Below the pieces are notes generated by a model. It was not told the origin of the DNA, made no database searches, and saw only the letters and a program-made list of their open reading frames with translations. A program made the translations under genes and the position numbers. DNA of 64,000 nucleotides, taken from an uncultured Bacteroidota bacterium (lineage in GTDB: Bacteria; Bacteroidota; Bacteroidia; NS11-12g; UBA9320). The stretch is from NCBI GenBank assembly GCA_937124965.1, contig CAKZLB010000046.1, positions 36,776 to 100,775 on the forward strand, in the 5' to 3' direction. Positions 45,984 through 54,732 of the stretch are shown one piece after another; positions within the stretch are counted from its first letter, which is position 1, and each line of letters starts with the position of its first letter.

Positions 45984-47466
45984 ATACTACTCGGTTTATA
46001 CCTTTAATGGTGTTAATTATCTTATTACTTGTATCCGCCAAAAAACGATGAGGTAAATCTACCCAATCAGCAGTCATACCATCTAAGGACGTAACAGCTC
46101 GCAAACAAATCACATTTTCATAGGTTCTTTCGTCACCCATAACCCCAACGGATTGAACTGGTAAAAACATAGCTCCAGCTTGCCATACATCATCATACAA
46201 GCCAGATTCTTTTAACCCATTTATAAAAATAGCATCTGCTTCTTGAAGTATTTCAACTTTTCGACGTGTAATTTCGCCAATAATCCGAATAGCTAATCCA
46301 GGACCTGGAAACGGATGTCTTCCAAGAATATCTTTACCTAAACCAGCCTCTGCTCCTATTTTACGAACTTCATCTTTAAACAAGGTATTTAACGGTTCGA
46401 GCAATTTTAGATTCATTTTCTCAGGCAAACCTCCTACATTATGGTGGCTTTTAATGGTTGCTGAGGGGCCGTTAACGGAAACGGATTCGATTACATCTGG
46501 ATAAATCGTTCCTTGTGCTAACCACTTAGCATTTTCAACTTTTTTCGCTTCAGAGTCAAAAACTTCAACAAACAATCGTCCGATTATTTTACGTTTCGTT
46601 TCAGGATCTACAACACCATCAAGTTCGTCTAGGAACATATCTGCAGCATCAACGCCACGTACATTCAACCCAAGGTTTTTATACGATTCTAAGACACTAT
46701 CGTACTCATTTTTCCGCAACAATCCGTTGTTTACGAAAATGCAGTGTAACTGTGTTCCAATGGCTTTGTGAATTAATATTGCAGCCACAGAAGAGTCAAC
46801 TCCACCACTTAAGCCAAGTATCACCTTATCTGACCCAACGGTCTCTCTTATTTCCGAAACAGTTGACTCAATAAAATGAGCAGGCGTCCAATCACCTTTT
46901 GCTCCACAAATATTTACAACAAAATTTGACAATAGTCTTTTTCCATCCGTTGAATGTGTGACCTCAGGATGAAATTGAATGGCAAAAATGTCTTTATCTG
47001 GAATTGAGAATGCAGCAATTTCTACAGATGAAGTGCTTGCAAGTATCTCAATATGATCAGGTTTTTTCGTTATTGTATCACCGTGAGACATCCACACTTG
47101 CGAACCTGCTGAAATTCCAGAAGTCAACGGAGATTCGCTTACTGACACAAGATTCGCTCGACCATACTCTCTGTGTTTAGATGCTTCAACTTGTCCTCCA
47201 TACATGGTTGCAAGCCATTGGGCACCATAACAGACACCTAACAAGGGGACTTTTAAATTCAGTACATCTAATTTTGGTTTGGGTGCGTTTTCGTCTCTAA
47301 CAGAACAAGGGCTACCGGATAAAATCACTCCTTTAACACTTTCGTCAATTACGACGTCAGAATTGTATGGATAAATTTCACAATAAACGTTCAGCTCTCG
47401 AACTCTTCTGGCTATTAATTGGGTATACTGTGACCCAAAATCTAGAATAATAAGCTTTTCTTCCAT
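45940..47466 (-). CDS. guaA: GMP synthase (glutamine-hydrolysing)
   Basis: A 508-residue enzyme that converts XMP to GMP with ATP and glutamine, the last step of guanine-nucleotide synthesis. The ATG at 47466 ([21 protein letters not shown]) is preferred over an upstream GTG. The glutamine-amidotransferase triad is Cys79 (GVCYG), His166 and Glu168 (QFHPEVTHS). The ATP-pyrophosphatase P-loop is SGGVDSS (220-226). The C-terminal dimerisation/XMP domain ends KPPATIEWE. Full length. Its 3' end overlaps the lipoprotein gene. Confidence 0.96.
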   Translation of the reverse strand: MEEKLIILDFGSQYTQLIARRVRELNVYCEIYPYNSDVVIDESVKGVILSGSPCSVRDENAPKPKLDVLNLKVPLLGVCYGAQWLATMYGGQVEASKHREYGRANLVSVSESPLTSGISAGSQVWMSHGDTITKKPDHIEILASTSSVEIAAFSIPDKDIFAIQFHPEVTHSTDGKRLLSNFVVNICGAKGDWTPAHFIESTVSEIRETVGSDKVILGLSGGVDSSVAAILIHKAIGTQLHCIFVNNGLLRKNEYDSVLESYKNLGLNVRGVDAADMFLDELDGVVDPETKRKIIGRLFVEVFDSEAKKVENAKWLAQGTIYPDVIESVSVNGPSATIKSHHNVGGLPEKMNLKLLEPLNTLFKDEVRKIGAEAGLGKDILGRHPFPGPGLAIRIIGEITRRKVEILQEADAIFINGLKESGLYDDVWQAGAMFLPVQSVGVMGDERTYENVICLRAVTSLDGMTADWVDLPHRFLADTSNKIINTIKGINRVVYDISSKPPATIEWE

Positions 47467-47551
47467 GCTATAATCAAGCACAAAAGTACTGTTTTATGGC
47501 GTTAGAAAAGAAGTGTAAACAGAATGATTTCCAGTTGTTTTGAACAAAAGG

Positions 47552-48244
47552 CTATGCTTCCACAAACTTATAACCTACCCCTCGTAACGATTTAAAGTAC
47601 ATTGGATTTTTAGGGTCTGGTTCAAAGTACTTTCTAAAAGCAAGTATAAAATTATCGATTGTTCTTGTTGATGGATAAACCGAATATCCCCAAACCGTTT
47701 GTAATATTTTTTCTCTACTAACAACTTCGTTCTTATTTTCTATCAAAAGTTTTAGAAGTAAAGCTTCTTTTTTTGTTAGTGAAAAATCGCCGTTGTTCCC
47801 TTTAGCTTCATAGCTGACAAAATTGACGTAGTTGTCGCCAAACGTATAATCATTTGAAGAAAGCTTGGTTGCTGTTTGATCGTTTCTTTCGATAAGGTTT
47901 TTAACACGTAACATGAACTCCTCCAAATTAAATGGTTTTGTCATGTAATCATCTCCACCTTTACGTAAGCCTAAGATTCTGTCTTCAGCAGAACTTTTAG
48001 CTGATAAAAACATAATTGGAACTTGAGAGTCGTGCAGTCGTATATTTTCACAAACTGCAATTCCATCTATGTTTGGAATCATAATATCCAGGATAACTAA
48101 GTCGAATCGTTGCTCTTTAAATTTTGTAACCGCCGAGAGTCCGTCATGAACTACAACTGGATGATATTCATCAATTTCTAGATTTAATTTTATAGTCTCT
48201 GCAAGGTGTTTTTCGTCTTCTACAAGTAATATTCGCTTTTTCAT
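47552..48244 (-). CDS. OmpR/PhoB-family response regulator
   Basis: A 230-residue two-component regulator. The receiver domain (1-118) has phospho-acceptor Asp53 in LVILDIMIPNIDG. The C-terminal winged-helix DNA-binding domain (about 130-230) reads FSLTKKEALLLKLLIENKNEVVSREKILQTVWGYSVYPSTRTIDNFILAFRKYFEPDP. The cognate kinase gene lies 132 bp upstream on the same strand. A 12-bp palindrome sits 43 bp before the start and might be an autoregulatory site. The signal is unknown. Confidence 0.93.
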   Translation of the reverse strand: MKKRILLVEDEKHLAETIKLNLEIDEYHPVVVHDGLSAVTKFKEQRFDLVILDIMIPNIDGIAVCENIRLHDSQVPIMFLSAKSSAEDRILGLRKGGDDYMTKPFNLEEFMLRVKNLIERNDQTATKLSSNDYTFGDNYVNFVSYEAKGNNGDFSLTKKEALLLKLLIENKNEVVSREKILQTVWGYSVYPSTRTIDNFILAFRKYFEPDPKNPMYFKSLRGVGYKFVEA

Positions 48245-48286
48245 AAGGGCTGAACTGAATAAATTAGTTTTTTAATAACTGAACTA

Positions 48287-48298
48287 TATAACGTTATA
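48287..48298. promoter_or_regulatory. 12-bp perfect palindrome upstream of the response regulator gene
   Basis: TATAACGTTATA, self-complementary, lies between the kinase and regulator genes, 43 bp before the regulator ATG. It could be an operator or just part of an AT-rich promoter. Confidence 0.3.
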
Positions 48299-48376
48299 GT
48301 ATGTATTTTGTCAATTCTCTATTAAAAAAATATGACTCTCAAATATCTTTTCTTAAAGACTATGGTATGTCATAGA

Positions 48377-49522
48377 CTACTCATTTTTTATGTAAAGCGG
48401 TAGTTCGATTCTAAAAATAGTGCCTTTGGGTTCATTGGAAATAATCTTAATAGACCCCTTGTGCTTTTCGATTGTCTCTTTTACAATAAACAATCCAAGA
48501 CCAGTTCCTTTGGTGTCTCGCACTTCTTCGTCCTCAACTCGATAAAACTTTTTAAATATTTTTTTTCGCTCTTGATCCTCTATCCCTATACCTTGATCTT
48601 TTACAAAAATAAGTGCCTTTTTGTCTTTCGTTTTTAATTCTACCTCTATCGGTGAGTCGTTACCATATTTTATGGCATTTTCGAGTAGATTATTAATTGA
48701 TATTCGCAAAATAAAACGATCACCTAGGACATTAACATCATCTTCGATTCTTGCCGACAGATCAACTCTCATCTTGTAGCTGTCAGCTAGATTCTCCATC
48801 ATGTCTGTCAGCGAAAAAGACTCCTTACCGTACTGGTAGTTATCGTTTTCAATCTGCATCGCAGTCAACATATTTTCAGTCAGTTCATTCAAACGATCTG
48901 CATTCATTACGGATTTATCCAATAATTCATTTCGTTTTTCGTCTGACAATGCACGACTTCTAATAGTTTGAAGCAGTAACTTCATGGAAGCTATTGGTGT
49001 TTTTAGTTCATGGGTTACAGACAGTAAGAAATTATTTTGTTGCTTGTTTAAGCGATAAATCATTTGAACTGAATAATAAACACCATAAACACCTAGACCA
49101 ACTAAAATAAATAACAGAAATGCTTGAAAAAGATATAATCGAATTCTGTTATTCAATGTTAATTCGAGGTCTGCCAACTGACCAGGTCTAATAGTAATAT
49201 CTAGTTCATAAAAAGAATCAACTCGCGAGTATGAAGCTTGATAGACTCCATAATTATAGTTGCTAAAGAATTTATTTAACAAACTTGTATCTGCTTCAAT
49301 TTCCGCTTGTTTAAATCGAATATCTATTGCATTCGGTGAATTAAACTCGTCATTCTTACTCATCTCGATTAATCGTAAGATACACGCTTGTTTTCCCACC
49401 TCAAGAATCTGAAGTTGAGAGGAGTACTCTTTGTTACTAAAGTTCAGTAACGAAAACGTTAGCCAACCAAATGAAACAAAGATGTATGCGATTACAAAAA
49501 CAAAAAGAAGTTTAAATTTCAT
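48377..49522 (-). CDS. Sensor histidine kinase
   Basis: A 381-residue inner-membrane kinase. Membrane segments at 5-27 and 129-151 flank a ~100-residue periplasmic sensor. HisKA follows with His171 in LLSVTHELKTPIASMK, then an ATPase domain with N-box NNLLENAIKYG, DQGIGI and GTGLGLFIV. It is encoded just upstream of the OmpR-type regulator and is its likely partner. No HAMP or PAS domain is obvious. The sensed signal cannot be inferred. Confidence 0.92.
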   Translation of the reverse strand: MKFKLLFVFVIAYIFVSFGWLTFSLLNFSNKEYSSQLQILEVGKQACILRLIEMSKNDEFNSPNAIDIRFKQAEIEADTSLLNKFFSNYNYGVYQASYSRVDSFYELDITIRPGQLADLELTLNNRIRLYLFQAFLLFILVGLGVYGVYYSVQMIYRLNKQQNNFLLSVTHELKTPIASMKLLLQTIRSRALSDEKRNELLDKSVMNADRLNELTENMLTAMQIENDNYQYGKESFSLTDMMENLADSYKMRVDLSARIEDDVNVLGDRFILRISINNLLENAIKYGNDSPIEVELKTKDKKALIFVKDQGIGIEDQERKKIFKKFYRVEDEEVRDTKGTGLGLFIVKETIEKHKGSIKIISNEPKGTIFRIELPLYIKNE

Positions 49523-49577
49523 TCGAAAAATTCAGATTGCGAAAATAGTTGATTCTGAAGAATGAAAATTTTATGGT

Positions 49578-49838
49578 TTGTTTGCATACTCAAAAAATAT
49601 CACTGCTATCAAAACTATTACAAAACGACAACTTTCTTTGAGGAACGGTCAAGACAAACTTGAAATTTGGGTTGCTTTTCAAGGTCTTGTTTATGACGTA
49701 AGTGAATCGCGTTTATGGAAAAACGGCAAGCATTACGAACATTGGGCTGGTCAAGACTTAACTGCAGAGCTTGCTGATGCTCCACATTCAAAAACAGTTT
49801 TTAAAAAATTTGAGATTGTTGGAAAACTGACTGATTAG
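49578..49838 (+). CDS. Cytochrome b5-like haem-binding domain protein
   Basis: An 86-residue small protein whose core LEIWVAFQGLVYDVSESRLWKNGKHYEHWAGQDLTAELADAPHSKTVFKKFEIVGKL matches the cytochrome b5-like domain. The two His residues (KHYEHWAGQDLT and DAPHS) are candidate haem ligands. There is no ATG in frame: the first start codon is TTG at 49578, and starts a few codons later are possible, closer to the family's usual N-terminus at the TITKRQL segment. The 3' end overlaps the convergent rpiB gene by 4 bp. Likely an electron-transfer or ligand-binding protein. Confidence 0.8.
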   Translation: MFAYSKNITAIKTITKRQLSLRNGQDKLEIWVAFQGLVYDVSESRLWKNGKHYEHWAGQDLTAELADAPHSKTVFKKFEIVGKLTD

Positions 49839-50266
49839 CAAGAGATTTTATCAACTCTTCGCTGATGTCTACCTCCTTCAAAATCACTCGTTAAAAATGA
49901 CTCGATAATTTGAAGAGCTTCTTCAAAATCTACAAACCGAGCAGGTATGCACAAAACATTTGCGTTGTTATGCTGTCGAGCTAGGCTTCCTAATTCAGCG
50001 TTCCAGCAAAGTGCCGCACGTATACCTTGATGTTTGTTTGCTGTCATACAAACACCATTACCACTACCACAGATTAATATCCCCAAATCGCATTCTTCAG
50101 ACTCTATGGAATTGGCAAGAGGATGAACAAAGTCTGGATAATCGACAGAGTCCGTTACATCGGTTCCAAAGTTTTTAAAATCAAACCGATCCTTGAATTT
50201 TTCAATGACATCAAATTTGTATTCAGTACCTGCATGGTCGTTGGCAATTGCGATTTTAAGCTTCAT
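49835..50266 (-). CDS. rpiB: Ribose-5-phosphate isomerase B
   Basis: A 143-residue enzyme of the pentose phosphate pathway interconverting ribose-5-P and ribulose-5-P. The ATG at 50266 (MKLKIAIANDHAGTEYKFD) is chosen; the longer frame lies inside tatC. Signature motifs are IANDHAG, FGTDVTDSVDYPDF, ILICGSGNGVCMTANKHQGIRAALC (catalytic Cys in ICGSGNG) and NNANVLCIPAR. It overlaps the end of tatC by 11 bp and is the third gene of the fabG-tatC-rpiB operon. Confidence 0.94.
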   Translation of the reverse strand: MKLKIAIANDHAGTEYKFDVIEKFKDRFDFKNFGTDVTDSVDYPDFVHPLANSIESEECDLGILICGSGNGVCMTANKHQGIRAALCWNAELGSLARQHNNANVLCIPARFVDFEEALQIIESFLTSDFEGGRHQRRVDKISC

Positions 50267-51089
50267 TTTTTGCGTTTTTAGTTTCAATTCTTTTGGCAAT
50301 AAAGATACCCACTTCATATAAAAAATATACTGGAATAGTGAGTAAAATCTGACTCATAATATCTGGCGGTGTTATTACAGATGCCAAAATCAATATGACG
50401 ATTACAGCATGTTTCCTATATTGTTTCAAAAATTCTGAACTTACTAGTCCAAGTTTAGCCAAGAAAAAAACAATTAATGGCAATTCGAAAACAACACCTG
50501 ACGCCAACGTTAATGTAGTGATAAACGACACAAAAGACTGCATTGTAAAATGGTTTACAATGTTATCTGTAAGTTTAAAGTTGACAAAAAAGTTGATAGA
50601 TAATGGTGCTAGCACATAATACCCAAACGAAACCCCAACGAAAAAAAGCATTGAAGTAGCAAACACCAAACCCGTGGTATACTTGCGTTCGGAGGGTTTC
50701 AGAGCTGGTCTAAAAAATCGCCAGAACTCCCATAAAATATATGGAGCTGACATGATTAACCCGATGGTAAAACAGACAACCATGAGGTAAATAAACTGTC
50801 CGCTTACGTCCAGATTCTGTGTTTTTATTTCTACCGTCTCAAAACATAAGTCATCGGTGCCATATAGCCATTGCGACAACTTACAGAACATTCTATAAAT
50901 CGGGAACGACTTATCTGTAACTGCAAAAATGATTTTATCAAAAATGAAACGATAATTGACCATCGCAACTATCGAAAAAACGATAATTGCTATGACAGAT
51001 CGCATGATGTGCCACCGGAGTTCTTCTAGATGGTCTAGAAAACTCATATTCTTTTCTTGCTGATCTATATCAACCTGATCTAATGGCAT
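50256..51089 (-). CDS. tatC: Sec-independent protein translocase TatC
   Basis: A 277-residue inner-membrane protein with six membrane segments and the conserved N-terminal FLDHLEELRWHIMRSV (Glu of the twin-arginine binding site) and periplasmic-loop residues around YILWEFWRFFRPALKPSERKY. It is the receptor core of the Tat translocase for folded proteins. No tatA/B genes lie in the window, as is common in Bacteroidota. A 15-bp gap to fabG and an 11-bp overlap with rpiB indicate one operon. Confidence 0.96.
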   Translation of the reverse strand: MPLDQVDIDQQEKNMSFLDHLEELRWHIMRSVIAIIVFSIVAMVNYRFIFDKIIFAVTDKSFPIYRMFCKLSQWLYGTDDLCFETVEIKTQNLDVSGQFIYLMVVCFTIGLIMSAPYILWEFWRFFRPALKPSERKYTTGLVFATSMLFFVGVSFGYYVLAPLSINFFVNFKLTDNIVNHFTMQSFVSFITTLTLASGVVFELPLIVFFLAKLGLVSSEFLKQYRKHAVIVILILASVITPPDIMSQILLTIPVYFLYEVGIFIAKRIETKNAKNEA

Positions 51090-51104
51090 CTATTTTCTAC
51101 CCTA

Positions 51105-51854
51105 TTAGGTAAGCATTCCTCCACAAACGTGAAGAGTTTGACCGGTAATATAACTTGACATGTCAGACGCCAAAAATACACAAGCATTTGCAACATCTTC
51201 TGGTGTTCCTCCACGTTTCAAAGGAATATTATCAACCCACGATTTTACAACATTTTCATCAAGCGCTGCGGTCATTTCAGTTTGAATAAATCCAGGTGCG
51301 ATGGCATTACAACGAATGCTCCTGCTACCAATTTCTTTCGCAATTGATTTGGTAAAGCCAATTATTCCAGCCTTTGAAGCCGCATAATTAGACTGACCTC
51401 CGTTTCCGTTCACTCCAACAACAGAAGTCATGTTGATTATAGAACCAGATTTGTTTTTAAGGAAGGTTCGCAAGCAAGCTTTTGTCAAGTTAAAAACTGA
51501 TTTCAGGTTTACGTCTATCACCTCGTCCCATTGTTCTTCACTCATTCGCATAAGCAATGTATCACGAGTTATACCTGCATTATTTATTAAAACGTTTATC
51601 GTTTGAAAGTCTGCAAGGACTTCGGTAATCAACTCTTCAGATGCGGCTAAGGATGCAGCATTACTTTTGTAACCTTTTGCTTTAACACCGTATTTCTCCG
51701 TAAGATCTTTTTGAATTGCAACTGCCTTTTCTGCAGAGTTAGCATATGTGAATGCTATATCTGCTCCTTGCTTAGCACATTCTGTCGCAATACCTAACCC
51801 TATTCCTCTTGTTGCACCAGTAATAAGTACAACTTTATTTGATAATAAACCCAT
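51105..51854 (-). CDS. fabG: 3-oxoacyl-[ACP] reductase
   Basis: A 249-residue short-chain dehydrogenase from ATG 51854 (MGLLSNKVVLITGATRGIGLGIA); a longer frame begins at 51872. The NADP(H) site is TGATRGIG (12-19), with NNAGITRD and the catalytic Ser-Tyr-Lys in MTSVVG and YAASKAG. The C-terminal GSRSIRCNAIAPGFIQTEMT and SYITGQTLHVCGGM fit FabG. It catalyses the first reduction of each fatty-acid elongation cycle. First gene of the fabG-tatC-rpiB operon, with an exact -7-type element (TATTTTTG, 51877-51870) 16 bp upstream. Confidence 0.92.
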   Translation of the reverse strand: MGLLSNKVVLITGATRGIGLGIATECAKQGADIAFTYANSAEKAVAIQKDLTEKYGVKAKGYKSNAASLAASEELITEVLADFQTINVLINNAGITRDTLLMRMSEEQWDEVIDVNLKSVFNLTKACLRTFLKNKSGSIINMTSVVGVNGNGGQSNYAASKAGIIGFTKSIAKEIGSRSIRCNAIAPGFIQTEMTAALDENVVKSWVDNIPLKRGGTPEDVANACVFLASDMSSYITGQTLHVCGGMLT

Positions 51855-51901
51855 TCTTACAATTTTTGACAAAAATATTCTATTGTTTAATAAACCGACA
51901 T

Positions 51902-51938
51902 AAAAAAGTCCATTAGTCTTGAGACTAATGGACTTTTT
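51902..51938. terminator. Strong bidirectional terminator between lipoprotein gene and fabG
   Basis: AAAAAAGTCCATTAGTC (51902-51918) pairs perfectly with GACTAATGGACTTTTTT (51923-51939) around a TTGA loop. It is about 20 bp past the stop of the lipoprotein gene at 51959 and works on both strands. Confidence 0.9.
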
Positions 51939-51958
51939 TGTATTAAATATTTTATTAT

Positions 51959-52516
51959 TTATCTGTCTGCATCTCGTTCAATCTCAAAGTACCCTTTTGT
52001 GAAATCTCTAGAGTTTATACCTGTTTTCATTTTTCCTGAAAACGAACCATTAATCATTTCACCTACTTCACCGTATTCGACTATAGTTACAGTCATGGCG
52101 TTTTGCAGGTCACTAGAGTATTCAGTCAATTTAGCACCCTCACCTGTAGACAACTCAAAGCTAAACCCTGGAGATGCTTCAGTAAGTACACCAGCTTGTT
52201 TTCCTTGAAATATTAATTCCATAGCTGCTGGTGAAGTAATAGTCGCCCCCGCATTACCTTTAGTAGAATAACCTACTAAGTTAATCTCAGTTGAGCCAAT
52301 ATCATTTCTATAGCTTCCAGTTGATTGATTTGCATCTAAAACCATTTGATAGTTTTGGAAACTTACAGTAAAACCAAAAGCTGGAGTGTCTGTAGCTTGG
52401 GTTGGTGTTGTATCAACTGGTACAATTACTACATCATCATCTCCACCACAACCTGTGTTTATAAAAAAGATAGGGCTAATCATTAACGCGATTAGAAGGT
52501 ATTTTACGTTTTTCAT
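51959..52516 (-). CDS. Lipoprotein, function unknown
   Basis: The ATG at 52516 (MKNVKYLLIALMISPIFFINTGC) gives a 185-residue lipoprotein; a TTG at 52528 is also in frame. The lipid-carrying Cys is near residue 23, followed by an acidic GGDDDVVIVP. The mature domain is a small beta-rich unit (TDTPAFGFTVSFQNYQMVLDANQSTGSYRNDIGSTEINLVGYS to FSGKMKTGINSRDFTKGYFEIERD), the pattern of many Flavobacteriales lipoproteins with unknown role. Monocistronic, with a strong terminator. Confidence 0.75.
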   Translation of the reverse strand: MKNVKYLLIALMISPIFFINTGCGGDDDVVIVPVDTTPTQATDTPAFGFTVSFQNYQMVLDANQSTGSYRNDIGSTEINLVGYSTKGNAGATITSPAAMELIFQGKQAGVLTEASPGFSFELSTGEGAKLTEYSSDLQNAMTVTIVEYGEVGEMINGSFSGKMKTGINSRDFTKGYFEIERDADR

Positions 52517-52589
52517 ATTATTTTTCAATTATGCTACAATAATAAACTTTATCGTTTAACTAAAAACTCAACTTGGCGTAATTTTTTTT

Positions 52590-53300
52590 CTAGTAATTTA
52601 AATACTTATTGGCATTATCTAATTCAAAATCAAGTACTTGATTAGGATATTTGTAAACCTTCATGTTTTCATTTCCGTGATACGTCGAAACTCCGTTTAC
52701 TATTTTCACCCAACTTCCTTCTGGTAAACAAACAACATCCGTTTTGTTTAACGTTATGTATTCTAATAGTCTCGCTTTTCGCGATTCCCCTCCATGATTG
52801 GGCACCGTTGCTTCAGAATAATGAGGATTAATCTGATACCTCACTAAACCAATTGCGTTAAACGATTCTGGCTCCACGATAGGCATGTCGTTGGTTGTAC
52901 AAATGGTTTGCCCTGCCACATTCGACCCAGCACTCCAGCCAACATAATAGGTCCCGAGATTTACCTGATTATTAATGAGTCCAACTAATTCTTTTTCATA
53001 CAGTTGCTGCAACAACCGAAACGTGTTTCCTCCACCTACAGCTATAGCCTTTGCGTTTTTTATAGCCTCTTTCGGGTCGTCGACAGTATGTATACCAGTA
53101 ACCTGAATACCAAATGGAGCTAAGTTATCTTGAACAGTTGCTGTGTATTGGTCATAACTAATGGTTACACCAGCATACGGTATAAACAAAACGTCTTTAA
53201 CATCCCCAAGGAAATCAGCTATTTCAGCTTTAACATGCTCCATGTATGATTGACCATAATTGGTTGAATTACTTAACAAAAGTGCGTTGATTGTATCCAT
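52590..53300 (-). CDS. pepE: Peptidase E (alpha-aspartyl dipeptidase, S51)
   Basis: A 236-residue cytoplasmic serine peptidase that cleaves Asp-X dipeptides. The nucleophile Ser123 is in YVGWSAGSNVAG. The family segment IAVGGGNTFRLLQQLYEKELVGLINNQVNLG precedes it, and His and Glu candidates lie in PHYSEATVPNHGGESRKARLLEY. Normal length. A single gene, preceded by the 438-bp insertion and a terminator that ends the upstream operon. Confidence 0.93.
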   Translation of the reverse strand: MDTINALLLSNSTNYGQSYMEHVKAEIADFLGDVKDVLFIPYAGVTISYDQYTATVQDNLAPFGIQVTGIHTVDDPKEAIKNAKAIAVGGGNTFRLLQQLYEKELVGLINNQVNLGTYYVGWSAGSNVAGQTICTTNDMPIVEPESFNAIGLVRYQINPHYSEATVPNHGGESRKARLLEYITLNKTDVVCLPEGSWVKIVNGVSTYHGNENMKVYKYPNQVLDFELDNANKYLNY

Positions 53301-53331
53301 ATCGACAAGATTAACGGTTTTGTTTTAAAAC

Positions 53332-53363
53332 AAAAAAGGCTGCCTTGAATAAGACAACCTTTT
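53332..53363 (-). terminator. Terminator, separated from its operon by an insertion
   Basis: A 13-position stem (53334-53346 with 53351-53363, two G-U pairs) has a 4-nt loop and a T-run on the minus strand. The nearest minus-strand gene upstream ends at 53832. The 438-bp element lies between, directly against the hairpin. Confidence 0.85.
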
Positions 53364-53801
53364 AACCTGAGTTCGATTATTATTTATGGTTTAGAACGCT
53401 AGGAAATAGTGATTGTCGACTAAAATTTATGCAGTAATAGCGGGCTATTTCAAATAATTTTTAGGAAGAGAAGCGCTTTTTCCTAGTGGAATAAGTATAT
53501 GTTGTTCCATAAAACCCAATATACTTCGTTGGATTTGATTGATTAAACCCGAATTGTGTATTAGTACTTCGTAGTGAGAGTTAAAAGCCCAATAAAATCA
53601 AGGCTTTTGTCGATTTTAGCATAGTTACCACTATGGTGAATGAGAAAAAGCCAGAGCAACGTTTGATTTTGCAGGGATTTTCTCTCGTAATAGATTTACT
53701 AATGCATAATTTGGGTTCAACCCGCTAAATCTTTACAAAACCGCCTTGTCTATTGACTTTTATGAAATTCTAAACCTATAAAGAAGAATCGAACTCAGGT
53801 T
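53364..53801. mobile_element. 438-bp insertion with terminal inverted repeats (MITE-like, non-coding)
   Basis: Terminal inverted repeats: 53364-53396 and 53768-53801 share a perfect 15-bp end (AACCTGAGTTCGATT inward from both sides) and then continue with two mismatches and a one-base gap to GGTTTAGAA, about 33 bp in all. TTTT flanks both ends (53360-53363 and 53802-53805), a likely 4-bp target duplication. The interior has no transposase frame; it holds hairpins (AAAAGCC/GGCTTTT, 53583-53608; CATAGT/ACTATG, near 53620-53635). It is either a miniature inverted-repeat element or a relic of an insertion sequence. A long structured RNA is a less likely alternative. Confidence 0.7.
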
Positions 53802-53831
53802 TTTTGATTAAGTATAAAAAGTATAAGAGAA

Positions 53832-54710
53832 TTAAAAAGGAGAGATTACAATGCCCACTGAAGCAGTATTCACTTGTGGACCACGATTCTGTTTAAACGT
53901 GTTTGTTGGATAGTATTTTCCATAGATTACAAAATCTCCGTATCCAAACTGCGCAACATACCCTAAGCGGTAGTCTTCAAAACCATAGTCGCCTTTAGCC
54001 TTTCTTTTTTCTTTTTTGTTGCCTTGCTCCCACTTTTGTTTTTGATGCGAACCAATCAAATATCCAGCTTGTATACCCGCTGCTATTTTAAGTGATTTAT
54101 CATCATCGTTCGGGTCACTTTTGAAATTAATCATCAAAGGCACAGTAGCATAACGACTAACAATCTTGTTTTTAGAATAGTTAACATCGTCGTCTATTTC
54201 GTATTCAAAAGGGCTAACATCTGGTGTGATTGTAACATCTTGCTTTAGACGATAATTGTTGAACTCAATTCCAAACCCGTATACTAAACGCACTTTGCCC
54301 TTGTATAAATTTATTCCTTGTTGGATGATTCCCAAGTGGAAGTTTGCAGAAATATTTTCAAGTTCCATATCAGAATATTCTGCTGGAAGATCGAGTGAGT
54401 TGTCTGACACCCAGGCGTTAATTCCCCAATCCATAACCCACATACTTGTTTCTACTAGTTTTGGTTTTTCTGGTGATTTTATTTCTAAGTCATCCACTTC
54501 GACCATTTTTTCTATTCTGATAATTTTGGTTGAATCTTCATTACCATCAGTAATTATTATGTCTTCGACCATCGTTGTATCAAGCTGGCCATTAACATTT
54601 TTTATTTCAATTCTAACGCGCTTTGACTCAATAACTTTAGAATCTGAATTTTGCGCAAACCCTAAGGTTGATACGATCAACAGTAGAATTAGTAAACTGT
54701 ATTTGTTCAT
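53832..54710 (-). CDS. Outer-membrane beta-barrel protein
   Basis: ATG 54710 (MNKYSLLILLLIVSTLGFAQN) gives a signal peptide and a protein of about 292 residues; a frame to 54722 is also open. The N-terminal segment is acidic/hydrophilic (RIEIKNVNGQLDTTMVEDIIITDGNEDSTKIIRIEKMVEVDD), then an outer-membrane barrel (VRLVYGFGIEFNNYRLKQ, ATVPLMINFKSDPND, GYLIGSHQKQKW, YVAQFGYGDFVIYGKYYP) with final strand VGIVISPF, as in PorT/OmpW-like porins. It is the last gene of an operon with a sigma factor and an anti-sigma-like protein, with 22 bp to the latter. Confidence 0.82.
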   Translation of the reverse strand: MNKYSLLILLLIVSTLGFAQNSDSKVIESKRVRIEIKNVNGQLDTTMVEDIIITDGNEDSTKIIRIEKMVEVDDLEIKSPEKPKLVETSMWVMDWGINAWVSDNSLDLPAEYSDMELENISANFHLGIIQQGINLYKGKVRLVYGFGIEFNNYRLKQDVTITPDVSPFEYEIDDDVNYSKNKIVSRYATVPLMINFKSDPNDDDKSLKIAAGIQAGYLIGSHQKQKWEQGNKKEKRKAKGDYGFEDYRLGYVAQFGYGDFVIYGKYYPTNTFKQNRGPQVNTASVGIVISPF

Positions 54711-54732
54711 TGTATTTCGCATTTGTTTTTTA

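Larger units (their letters stand above)
53301..53831. other. 531-bp intergenic region holding an insertion
   Basis: No protein gene is supported. In order it holds the pepE promoter region, a minus-strand terminator (53332-53363), the 438-bp element (53364-53801), a 4-bp TTTT copy and 26 bp of 3' flank of the barrel-protein gene. A short open frame of about 47 codons (near 53585-53728, plus) inside the element has no known match. Confidence 0.7.

Noticed and set aside
50266..50317. Longer start for rpiB
   Set aside because: It lies inside tatC and precedes the conserved RpiB N-terminus by 17 residues.
53585..53728. A ~47-codon open frame inside the insertion
   Set aside because: It has no start codon near its beginning, no recognisable domain and lies in a non-coding element; not supported as a gene.
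53364..53801. RNase P RNA or another large housekeeping RNA closed by the 15-bp inverted repeat and followed by a terminator
   Set aside because: The universally conserved RNase P core sequences are missing, the two ends remain similar beyond the helix as in transposon ends, and a TTTT duplication flanks them. An insertion explains the pattern better.
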